From NCBI GenBank assembly GCA_964574985.1, contig CAZNPH010000008.1, positions 62,001 through 126,000 on the forward strand: a stretch of DNA of 64,000 nucleotides. Reading direction: 5' to 3'. The notes under the pieces were generated by a model. The model saw only the letters and a program-made list of their open reading frames with translations. It made no database searches and was not told the origin of the DNA. Both the position numbers and the translations under genes were made by a program. Source of the DNA: CAZNPH01 sp964574985 (GTDB lineage Bacteria; Bacteroidota; Bacteroidia; Bacteroidales; SM23-62). Positions 56,001 to 63,800 of this stretch are shown piece by piece (within the stretch, counting starts at the first letter, position 1; the number at the start of each line of letters is the position of its first letter).

Positions 56001-56165
56001 GGCTCCCTGAAGAACCTGATCGGTCCCCATCACCATGTCACCCGGCGGGGAATCGTCACTCCCTGGAGCTGGAGGACAGCCCCCGGGGTCCAGCCTCCCG
56101 GGGAGGAATATGATTTTCTGGGGTACGGACTCATGGAGGGATTTGAAGTACTTTACGGAAAATGA
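53028..56165 (+). CDS. Large lipoprotein glycosidase, GH106-like or unclassified
   Basis: A protein of about 1,045 residues with a lipoprotein signal ending FMTSC (Cys18). The N-terminal half looks like a TIM barrel: APLWVWHTRITREEIDLQL, GGTYIHPRPGL, LGLYIWIYDENSYPSGFAGG and PGVFTDEPNI. The Glu in DENSYPS or DEPN is a candidate catalytic residue. The C-terminal part resembles a galactose-binding or GH2-type sandwich (VNDEFAGVIGWNPYELEVSGL). The barrel recalls GH106 rhamnosidases, but the motifs differ, so the class is uncertain. In-frame codons extend to a GTG at 52896 and include a second signal-like stretch. It is the first of three glycosidase genes in a row. Confidence 0.75.
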   Translation: MQKSLLLAAATVAFMTSCQTTVEETGGYSHHIMSIDEVKDHFADPPPEYRPAPLWVWHTRITREEIDLQLSDFKKEGFGGTYIHPRPGLITEYLSGEWFELVEYTVRKGKELGLYIWIYDENSYPSGFAGGHVPARMPESYNQGVALKPVRQDVLQPSPDKDYELILMEENGQMKEITDHCEEYKGSKGQFVLFEKIYYQKSKWFAGFTYVDLLHKGVTGKFIEVTMNGYEESVGEEFGQTVPGVFTDEPNIGRGMRGEIIRWTTDLFKVFREKWGYDLKPRLMSLVEETGDWRKIRHNYRWVLLQMFVDRWSKPWHEYTEQKDLLWTGHYWEHGWPDPYHGGDNMAMYAWHQIPAIDMLFNTWEERTDQFGNARAVRELISVANQTGSHRTLSETYGGAGWEFGFEDMKRNGDWEYVLGVNFLNQHLSYMTLTGDRKHDYPQSFSYHEPWWEYYDVQADYFGRLSMALSSGNQENAILVLEPTTTAWMYYDPGDENIIIKKLGHDFEDFVDRLELNQIEYDLGSENIIKDRGKAEDGKFIVGEAEYELVVFPPGLENLDRATAKLIEEYLASGGKLLSFVEPPGYIDGGRDGTVAGLKKEYPAQYIDSEGDLGKADLLLLAPEGIIFDEPAGVGGLPFHQRRKLEDGQMLFLVNSDKHESAPGSLRIEGKDVLELDPVSGKIYSYPAEKRGDFMELQYDLSPVGSLLLFIPDKKEKACPRRPPEAEWEPLEPYTGMTVLPTGENVIALDYCFLTLDGREGEMMYFFEASDSIYKHHGFPDNPWASSIQYKTSIVDRDTFQAGTGFRADFPFETGPGADRSSMRLVVEQPELYEVSVNGTKTLPIPGEWWLDRQFGVFEIGALVREGSNMVTLEIHPMSVFAELAPVFITGEFNVLPVSQGFELREQELPETGSWKEQGWPFYHEGMIYSARYHIDKPGNRHKVKLRSWNGTVAAVRVNDEFAGVIGWNPYELEVSGLVKEGDNLISVEVIGSLKNLIGPHHHVTRRGIVTPWSWRTAPGVQPPGEEYDFLGYGLMEGFEVLYGK

Positions 56166-56230
56166 CACGCCGGGGCAAATTTTGGAATCATTCACACTTC
56201 AATAAATCCGAACAAATAATAAACCTTATT

Positions 56231-57511
56231 ATGAAAAATCTGATTTTATATGCATCGGCTTTGATCGTTTTCCTGACGGGATCCTGCGGCGGGCCTTCCC
56301 CGGATGGTCCCCTGAATGCTGAACTGAAAAAGACCGGTGAAAAATGGGAAATGCTGGTCAATGGAGAACCCTTTTATATCAAAGGTGCCGTGGGGCATGT
56401 CCACCTCGGTCTGCTTCCTGATTACGGTGCGAATTCAATCCGGGCCGGGTACCGGCATCTGGACGAGGCCGATTCGCTCGGACTGACGGTCATGACCAAC
56501 CTTCCGGTACAACCGCAGAGAAACGGGATGGATTATGACGATCCTGCAGCCGTAAAGGAACAGCACGAGATGATCATGCAGATCGTCCGCGAAAATCTGG
56601 ATCATCCCGCGGTTCTGATGTGGTCCGTCGGCAACGAGCTCGATTATGTGGGCTACAGGGTGCCTTACAACCCCAAAGTCTGGGATGCGGTGAGTGCCAT
56701 TGCAGCGGATATCAAAAAGATCGATCCCCATCATCCGGTCATGACCGTGATCGGCACCGGCCGGCGGGAAAAACTGGGTACCCTGATGGAGCGCTGTCCC
56801 AACCTGGATCTTATCGGGATCAACACATACAAGGATATGGGGGAAGTCCGTGGCTGGCTGGAAAAATACAACTGGAAGAAGCCCTATGTCATTTCTGAAT
56901 GGGGCCCCACCGGTCACTGGCAGGTGCCCGAAACAGCGTGGGAAAGCCCCATCGAGGAAAACAGTTCGGAAAAGGCGGATGTTTACATGGAACGCTATGA
57001 AAAATACATACTGGGCAACCCGGACAAATGCCTGGGTTCATATGTTTTTTTATGGGGTCAGAAACAGGAGCGGACCCACACCTGGTACGGACTCTTTGAC
57101 CGGCAGGGGCATGAGACAGAGGCCATTGATGTCATGCACTACGAATGGACCGGCTCCTGGCCGATAAACCAGGCCCCCAGGGTGATATCCTTCCGGCTGG
57201 AAGACCAGGTTGCCCGTGAAAGCATTATACTGGAGTCCGGCAGGCAGTACCGGGCCAAGGTGGAAGTCCGCGACCCCGACGGGGATCCCCTGGAATTTTC
57301 CTGGGAGATCCTGCCCGAAGCCGAAGAATTCGGGTACGGGGGGCACGGTGAGAGTAAACCAGAACCGGTAAGCGGACTGTTCCGGGGGGTGCATGGCCCG
57401 GAAATGACCTTTACCACCCCGGCAAAAGAAGATATTTATCTTATTTATGTACACATATATGATAACCACAATCATTTTGCCTACGCGAGCATTCCATTCA
57501 AAGTGGAATAA
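56231..57511 (+). CDS. GH2/GH5-like clan A glycosidase lipoprotein
   Basis: A 426-residue lipoprotein (signal ending LTGSC, Cys19). The barrel starts with GEPFYIKGAVGHVHLGLLP and keeps the two clan A glutamates: acid/base in WSVGNELD (about Glu136) and nucleophile in VISEWGP (about Glu223). There is no large N-terminal sandwich as in GH2 enzymes, so it is a stand-alone catalytic domain. A C-terminal Ig-like domain with a cadherin-like phrase (VEVRDPDGDPLEFSW) follows. Substrate is unknown. ATG at 56231 begins the signal, and the 3' end overlaps the next gene by 65 nt. Confidence 0.8.
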   Translation: MKNLILYASALIVFLTGSCGGPSPDGPLNAELKKTGEKWEMLVNGEPFYIKGAVGHVHLGLLPDYGANSIRAGYRHLDEADSLGLTVMTNLPVQPQRNGMDYDDPAAVKEQHEMIMQIVRENLDHPAVLMWSVGNELDYVGYRVPYNPKVWDAVSAIAADIKKIDPHHPVMTVIGTGRREKLGTLMERCPNLDLIGINTYKDMGEVRGWLEKYNWKKPYVISEWGPTGHWQVPETAWESPIEENSSEKADVYMERYEKYILGNPDKCLGSYVFLWGQKQERTHTWYGLFDRQGHETEAIDVMHYEWTGSWPINQAPRVISFRLEDQVARESIILESGRQYRAKVEVRDPDGDPLEFSWEILPEAEEFGYGGHGESKPEPVSGLFRGVHGPEMTFTTPAKEDIYLIYVHIYDNHNHFAYASIPFKVE

Positions 57512-60224
57512 ACCATTCATTGCACTGATCCTGCTTCTGCTTGCAGTATCCTGTGCCACCGAAGACCGGGAAACCATCCGCGAGAATGACAGCAGTCCTC
57601 CCGTGTATACGGCGCAGAGTCTGAGAAACATATTGTTCCCCCTGGGGGGGATCGGCACCGGTGATCTGATCATCGGGGGGCGCGGAGAGATCCGTGCCCT
57701 GGAGATATACGGCCGGGCAAACATCCTGGATGAGAATCCTTACATGACCTTCTTTGCCCTTTGGTACACAGAAGGGAAAACACCCGGTGCTCCCGGGGAA
57801 ACCGGTTCCGGGCCCGTGGTCAGGATACTGGAACGCAGACTGCTCAATGATTTTCCTTCCCCCTGGGGGGTTAACCGAAACCAGTTATCGGGAATTCCCA
57901 GATTCGATGAGGCGGAATTTACCGGCACGTATCCCTTTGCAGAACTGCAGTTCACAGACCGGGAAATCCCCCTTCAAGTGGAAATGTCGGCGTTCAATCC
58001 CCTGATTCCCCTGGATATAGACAACAGCGGACTGCCGGCCGCCATATTTCACTGGAAACTGACCAATACCACGGACCGTGAGGTGAATATATCCCTGCTC
58101 TTCTGCATGGCCCATCCTTTTACACGCACCGGTGAGCATGGAAGGGAAACACCCCGGGGGAATATCACCGAGGCCATGGAGATCGGCGATTTCAGGGGCA
58201 TCCGTTTCTCTTCGGCGGTTACAGACCGGAATTCCCCCCAATACGGGGATTTCACCGTCATCAGTCTGCCCGGCACCAAAATCCAGACCCATGGTTACCG
58301 GGGACGCTGGTGGGATAACGCCCACCGGCTGTGGGATGATTTCATGGATGACGGAGAACTGAAAGAAATCAGTGAAAAAGCGGTAAATCCCGGTACCCGG
58401 CAGGATGCAGCTGCCTGCTGGATCAAAAAGACCCTTGAACCCGGGGAAAAACTGGTGGTCCCCTATATCATGGCCTGGTACGTACCTGTCCGGGTCAGCG
58501 AGGATCACATGGCTTTTGACAATCCCGAAGCCAGGAATCAGATCATCACCAATTACTATGCAACCCGGTTTGGCAGTTCTGATGAAGTTGCGGATTATAT
58601 CCTTGAGCACCGGCAGTCCCTGGGTGAAAAGACCAGGGCATACAGGGATGCCCTGGTGCAGTCCACTTACCCTGGTTACGTGATCGATGCGGTGTCGGCG
58701 AATGTAGCCGGACTCAAAACCAATCTTGTATTGATGGATGAACAGGGCAGGGTACATGGTTTTGAAGGACTTGGGGATGTGAGAGGCTGTTGCGCGGGCA
58801 ATTGCACACATGTATGGAACTATGCACAGACCATGGCTTTCCTTTTCCCCGAAATGGAGCGCCGGGTGCGCACCCTTTCCTTTACACACGATACCCATGA
58901 GAACGGGTACCAGTGCTTCAGGACTACCTTCCCGCCCGGGGATTACTGGTTCAAGGCCGTGGCAGCCGACGGTCAGATGGGTAACATTATGCGCCTGTAC
59001 CGGGAATGGAAGCTTTGTGGTGACAACCAGTGGCTTGCCCGCCTCTGGCCCAAAGTAAAAGCCGCCATGGAATTTGCATGGAAAGGGACCGGGACCATCA
59101 ATCCGGGCCATGAGTGGCAGAAAAACGCACTGATCCCCTGGGATCCCAACAAGGAAGGCGTCATGCGGGGGAACCAGCACAATACCTATGACATCAATTT
59201 CTACGGACCGAACATGATGACCGGCTCTTTATACCTCGGTGCTTTGAAAGCCTGTTCCGAAATGGCAACAGAAATGGGCGAACCGGAAAAGGCCGGGGAA
59301 TACCGGGAATTGTATGAAAAAGGGCGCCGGTGGTATGAATCCAATCTCTGGAACGGGGAATATTTTATCCAGATCCCCGAAGTGGTTGAAGGGATCAGTA
59401 TCCCGGAAAGACTGCGGTCCCTTCCGGACGGGAACGGCACGGTGCTTCCCAAATACCAGTACGGACAGGGCTGCTTGTCGGATCAGTTGCTGGGCCAGTT
59501 CCTGGCTCATGCAAGCGGAATGGGATACATCCTGGACCCTGAAAAAGTGGACCGGGCCATGGAATCGGTATACCGGTACAATTTCAAGCCCTCGCTCCGG
59601 AACTTTCAGAATGTGCAAAGGGTGTACGGACTCAACGACGAAGGTGGACTGATCGCCTGTACATGGCCACACGGTAACAGGCCGGATTTCCCTTTTGTCT
59701 ATGCCGACGAGATATGGACCGGCATCGAGCACCAGGTAGCCGCCTCACTGATCTGGTCGGGACACGTGGAAGAAGGGCTTGAAATGGTCAGGGCCACGCG
59801 GGAACGCTACCGGGGATACAACCGGAACCCCTGGTCGGAGATCGAATCGGGAAGGTTCTATGCCCGGGCCATGTCCAGCTGGGCCATTCTGCCCGCACTA
59901 TCGGGATTCCGGTATGACGGAACGGACAAGGTCATGGAATTCGATCCCGGGATCAACCGGGAAGATTTCAGAACCTTCTGGTCATGCGGGACCGGCTGGG
60001 GTACCATGCACATTAACGCAACCGGACTGCAACTGAAGATTTTGCATGGCGAGCTGGTGCTCGGGAAGCTGAGGGTGCCCCTGCATTACGGATACCGGTC
60101 GGTGTCTGAATCCGTTCCCGCCGAACCAGCCATCAGCCGGAAGGATGAATACACTGTACTTGTTTTTGACCCGGTACTCGAACTGGCGGAAGGACAGGAA
60201 ATCAATCTGGAATTCAATCCATAG
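57447..60224 (+). CDS. GH116 family beta-glucosidase/glucosylceramidase-like lipoprotein
   Basis: A 925-residue protein with a lipoprotein signal ending LLAVSC (Cys36). The N-terminal sandwich starts IRNILFPLGGIGTGD-like (seen as RNILFPLGGIGTG). The alpha/alpha barrel has HGFEGLGDVRGCCAGNCTHV, whose Glu (about 440) aligns with the family nucleophile, and MRGNQHNTYDINFYG, whose Asp (about 582) fits the acid/base. The spacing is close to the characterised archaeal-type and Thermoanaerobacterium enzymes. Activity on beta-glucosides or beta-xylosides is likely. The proposed start overlaps the preceding gene by 65 nt; ATG at 57459 is an alternative. A decayed gene fragment follows directly. Confidence 0.88.
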   Translation: MYTYMITTIILPTRAFHSKWNKPFIALILLLLAVSCATEDRETIRENDSSPPVYTAQSLRNILFPLGGIGTGDLIIGGRGEIRALEIYGRANILDENPYMTFFALWYTEGKTPGAPGETGSGPVVRILERRLLNDFPSPWGVNRNQLSGIPRFDEAEFTGTYPFAELQFTDREIPLQVEMSAFNPLIPLDIDNSGLPAAIFHWKLTNTTDREVNISLLFCMAHPFTRTGEHGRETPRGNITEAMEIGDFRGIRFSSAVTDRNSPQYGDFTVISLPGTKIQTHGYRGRWWDNAHRLWDDFMDDGELKEISEKAVNPGTRQDAAACWIKKTLEPGEKLVVPYIMAWYVPVRVSEDHMAFDNPEARNQIITNYYATRFGSSDEVADYILEHRQSLGEKTRAYRDALVQSTYPGYVIDAVSANVAGLKTNLVLMDEQGRVHGFEGLGDVRGCCAGNCTHVWNYAQTMAFLFPEMERRVRTLSFTHDTHENGYQCFRTTFPPGDYWFKAVAADGQMGNIMRLYREWKLCGDNQWLARLWPKVKAAMEFAWKGTGTINPGHEWQKNALIPWDPNKEGVMRGNQHNTYDINFYGPNMMTGSLYLGALKACSEMATEMGEPEKAGEYRELYEKGRRWYESNLWNGEYFIQIPEVVEGISIPERLRSLPDGNGTVLPKYQYGQGCLSDQLLGQFLAHASGMGYILDPEKVDRAMESVYRYNFKPSLRNFQNVQRVYGLNDEGGLIACTWPHGNRPDFPFVYADEIWTGIEHQVAASLIWSGHVEEGLEMVRATRERYRGYNRNPWSEIESGRFYARAMSSWAILPALSGFRYDGTDKVMEFDPGINREDFRTFWSCGTGWGTMHINATGLQLKILHGELVLGKLRVPLHYGYRSVSESVPAEPAISRKDEYTVLVFDPVLELAEGQEINLEFNP

Positions 60225-60496
60225 CACGGTCCTTTGCCTATGCCGATTATCCCCTTTGGCATGCCAACCGGGCGGCCAGGTACAACATCCGGCACGGGAT
60301 CATGCCCCCGGAATCAGGCCACTGGCTCAACAATCCTCATTCCGAAGACATCGATTTCCAGATCGAGGCGGATTTTGCCGGACTGATGTCGCCGGGGATG
60401 GTGAATTCGGCCGTGGAGATCTGTGACCGGGTGGGTCACATCATGAATTACGGCATAAGCGATGGATCCACGATACGGGAACTAAAGTTCCCATGA
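60224..60496 (+). pseudogene. Fragment of an ADP-ribosylglycohydrolase family gene
   Basis: An open frame starting at the last base of the GH116 stop codon encodes ADYPLWHANRAARYNIRHG, then MPPESGHWLNNPHSEDIDF and QIEADFAGLMSPG, ending at GHIMNYG before about 13 unrelated residues and a stop. These are core motifs of the ADP-ribosylglycohydrolase (DraG-like) proteins that Bacteroidota carry beside glycosidase genes. Intact relatives are several hundred residues long. Neither the start nor the C-terminal metal-site region is here, so this is a relic of a deletion, not a working gene. Confidence 0.75.
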
Positions 60497-60657
60497 TGGT
60501 CAGGTACCCGGACTGCTTTCCCTTTCCGTGCCGGATTATATGCAAGAGAGCGGAACACATCACGGACCGCCATAACAAACACTCCTGATTGAAAATCAAT
60601 AATTAACAGAAAAAGTCCGTTTGTTCTTAACATTTGAAAATTATTTTCTTCAAAATA

Positions 60658-60688
60658 TTTCAGATTGTTGTTTATTTGGGTAACTTTG
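60658..60688 (+). promoter_or_regulatory. Bacteroidota-type promoter for gltB
   Basis: TTTC (60658-60661), a 19-nt spacer and TAACTTTG (60681-60688, exact TAnnTTTG) fit the Bacteroidota consensus with one mismatch, the same arrangement as at glyA. Transcription would begin near 60695, leaving a leader of about 160 nt before the gltB start. Confidence 0.6.
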
Positions 60689-60749
60689 CGTCGATCTACT
60701 GCCAAACAAAATAACCAGGCCGGTTCTGACACTCAGGTACAGGAATAAT

Positions 60750-60818
60750 AAGGCCAATGAAAAATTGCCTTGCTGAGAATGGTATGAATGCGGGTCAGAT
60801 TATTCAGCCGTTCTCAGC
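60750..60818 (+). promoter_or_regulatory. Structured leader with antiterminator stem upstream of gltB
   Basis: Two stems can be drawn. The first, at 60750-60771, pairs AAGG-CAAT (one bulged C) with ATTGCCTT around a GAAAA loop. The second pairs GCTGAGAA (60772-60779) perfectly with TTCTCAGC (60811-60818). This long-range stem takes up bases 60811-60815, the 3' half of the upstream arm of the terminator below, so both cannot form together. It is therefore an antiterminator candidate. I recognise no known riboswitch class. Confidence 0.6.
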
Positions 60819-60843
60819 AACCGAGAGAGCGGCTTTTTCTTTT
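60806..60843 (+). terminator. Intrinsic terminator in the gltB leader
   Basis: AGCCGTTCTC (60806-60815) pairs with GAGAGCGGCT (60825-60834) as a 10-bp stem with one G-U pair and a 9-nt loop, followed directly by a U-rich tract (TTTTTCTTTT). It ends 11 nt before the gltB ATG and downstream of the promoter, so it would stop transcription before the gene unless the alternative stem forms. Confidence 0.75.
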
Positions 60844-60854
60844 AATATTCAACC

Positions 60855-63800
60855 ATGCAACAAGAGCCAGCAAAAAACAGGGGATTATACCGTCCGGACC
60901 AGGAACATGACAGTTGCGGGATCGGGTTCGTGGCCAGTATCCACGGGGAAAAATCCCACAGCATCATACGCCAGGGCATCGAAGTGCTGATCAATATGGC
61001 CCACCGGGGAGCGGAGGGGGCTGATAAGAAAACGGGAGACGGGGCCGGCATCATGCTTCAGATACCCCGTGATTTTTACCTGGTCCAGGGGATCGAAGTG
61101 CCGCCCGAAGGCAAGTTCGGTACCGGCATTTTGTTCCTTCCCCGGATGGCCGGAGAAGCCGAAAAGTGCATCAGGGTACTCACCGGTTTTCTCAAGGAAG
61201 AAGGAGTGGAAGTGCTCGGTTTCCGTGAAGTACCCAGGAATCCGGATGTGCTGGGGGATATTTCCCGGGCGGCCGAACCCGCCATGCAGCAGGTCTTCCT
61301 GGCAGCCAATCTCCCGCAGATCGAACTGGAACGGAAGCTGTACGTCGCCCGGAAACAGGCCGAGAACCGCATCAGGGAATCCACACTGAAGGAAAAACAC
61401 CTGTTCTATATCCCCAGTTTATCCACCCGTATCCTGCTTTACAAAGGAATGCTCACTTCCCGCCAGCTGGGGGAATATTTCCTCGATTTGCAGGATTCCC
61501 GTCTGAAAAGTGCCATTGCCATGGTACACTCCCGGTTCAGCACCAACACCTTCCCTTCCTGGGAACTGGCCCAGCCATTCCGGATGCTCTGCCACAACGG
61601 GGAGATCAATACCATCAAAGGCAACCGTTACTGGATGAAAGCCCGGGAATCCCTGCTGAGCTCGGAATACCTTGGAGAGGACCTTCAGAAGATATTTCCC
61701 ATCATCGAACCGGACCGGTCCGACAGCGCCTCACTGGACAATGTCCTGGAATTCCTGTGCCTGACCGGAAAATCTTTCGAGCATGCCGTATCCATACTGA
61801 TACCTGAATCCTGGAACACCAAAAATCCAATTTCCGAAGACCTGCGTGCTTTTTACGAATACCATTCCACTTTCATGGAGCCCTGGGACGGACCCGCTTC
61901 CCTGGTTTTTTCCGACGGTCGGCACATAGGGGGTACCCTGGACCGGAACGGTCTCCGGCCTTCACGTTACCTGATCACCAGGGACGGCACTTTCGTGATG
62001 GGTTCGGAAGCCGGCGTACAGTCATTCCCTCCGGGAGAGGTGATTGAAAAAGGCCGGCTGAAACCGGGAAAGATGCTGCTGATCGACACACAGGAGGGAA
62101 AAGTCCATTATGATCCCGAACTGAAACAAAAATTGTCCACCGGGCACCCGTACCGGGAGTGGCTGAACATGAACCGGGTCAACCTGGAGGATATCGAAGT
62201 GGGAAGAAGGGTATCCGCAGATCCGGGAAAGGATTATAATTGCCTGCTGAAAGTCTTTGGCTACAGCAAGGAGGACATTGAGCTGATCATCTCGCCCATG
62301 GCTGAAAAAGGCAGGGAACCCATCGGGTCCATGGGGAACGATACACCCATGGCCGTTCTGTCGGATAAGCCCCGGCGGCTGTTCGACTATTTCAAGCAAT
62401 TGTTTGCCCAGGTGACCAATCCGCCCATCGATCCCATCCGGGAAGAACTGGTGATGAGTCTGACCGGCTACATCGGTTCGTTGCAGGAAAACCTGCTGGA
62501 CGAAAGACCCGGTCACTGCAAGATGATCAAGCTCAAAAACCCGGTGGTCTCCAATACCTACTTCGAGGTCATCAAAAACCTGAAGTACAAGGGATTTTCA
62601 ACCACCATCCTGCCCATGGTGTTTCCGGCCGGCCGGGGTGGAAAAGTGCTGGAGGAAGCCCTGGAAAATCTTTGCAATTCCGCCGAACGGGCCGTGGACG
62701 AAGGAAACAACTACATCATTCTTTCCGACCGTTCCGTGGGCATTGACCAGGCACCGATCCCTTCCCTGCTGGCCGTTTCGGCCGTACACCATCATCTGAT
62801 CAACCGCCGTAAGCGAATGCAGATCGATATCGTGGTGGAAACCGGTGAAGCCAGGGAGGTACATCATTTTGCCCTGCTGTTCGGATACGGTGCTTCCGTG
62901 ATCAATCCCTACCTTGCCTTTTCGGTGATCGACGAACTGGTCAGGAAAAAGGCCATACAACTGGATTATCATCGTGCCGAAGAGAATTATCTGAAGGCGG
63001 TAAACAAGGGTTTGCTGAAGATCCTGTCCAAAATGGGGATATCCACCCTCCGTTCATACCGTTCCGCCCAGATATTTGAGGCGGTGGGACTCCATCCGGA
63101 GGTGACGGAGAAGTATTTTGAAGGGACCGATTCCCGGATCGGAGGGATCGGTATGGAGGAAATCGCCCGCGAATACATCATGCCCCTGGAAGAGGCGTAT
63201 GGTAGGCCCTGCGAAAAAAACCGGATCCGGTCCGCCGGCACCTATGCTTTCCGCCTGGAAGGGGAGCATCATGCATGGAACCCCGAATCCATTGCGGAAC
63301 TCCAGTGGGCGGTCATGACCAACGATTATGAAAGATACAAAAAGTACAGCCGGGGGGTCATGAGGGATAACCGCAAACCTTCTTTCATAAGGGGATTTTT
63401 CAGACTGAAAAAGGACCCCATTGATCTTTCGGAGGTCGAGCCGGTGGAGAACCTGTACAAACGTTTCGTTACCGGTGCCATGTCGTACGGGTCCATCAGC
63501 CGGGAAGCACACGAAACCCTGGCCCTGGCCATGAACAGGATCGGCGGCAGGAGCAATACGGGAGAGGGAGGAGAAGATCCGGTACGTTTCCTGCCCGGTA
63601 AAGACGGATCCATTACCCGGAGCGCCATCAAGCAGGTGGCCTCCGGAAGGTTCGGTGTAACCACCCAGTACCTGGTCAATGCCGATGAGCTCCAGATCAA
63701 GATCGCCCAGGGGGCCAAGCCCGGGGAAGGCGGACAATTGCCGGGCCATAAGGTGGACAGGATCATTGCACGGACCCGCTATTCCATTCCCGGCATTACC

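Noticed and set aside
57885..59180. A 431-codon open frame antisense to the GH116 gene.
   Set aside because: It mirrors the codon bias of the true gene; its translation has no recognisable motifs, and the plus-strand protein has full GH116 motifs.
60448..60732. Minus-strand 94-codon gene before gltB.
   Set aside because: It covers the gltB promoter and the relic on the other strand; no motif was recognised.
60772..60800. CTGAGA in the gltB leader as part of a TPP riboswitch.
   Set aside because: The rest of the thi-box (for example ACCTGATCTGG-like segment) is absent and the gene is not a thiamine gene.
60757..60990. A 77-codon leader peptide before gltB.
   Set aside because: The frame runs far into gltB, has no run of Glu or Gln codons, and starts in the loop of a hairpin; a peptide-type attenuator is unlikely.
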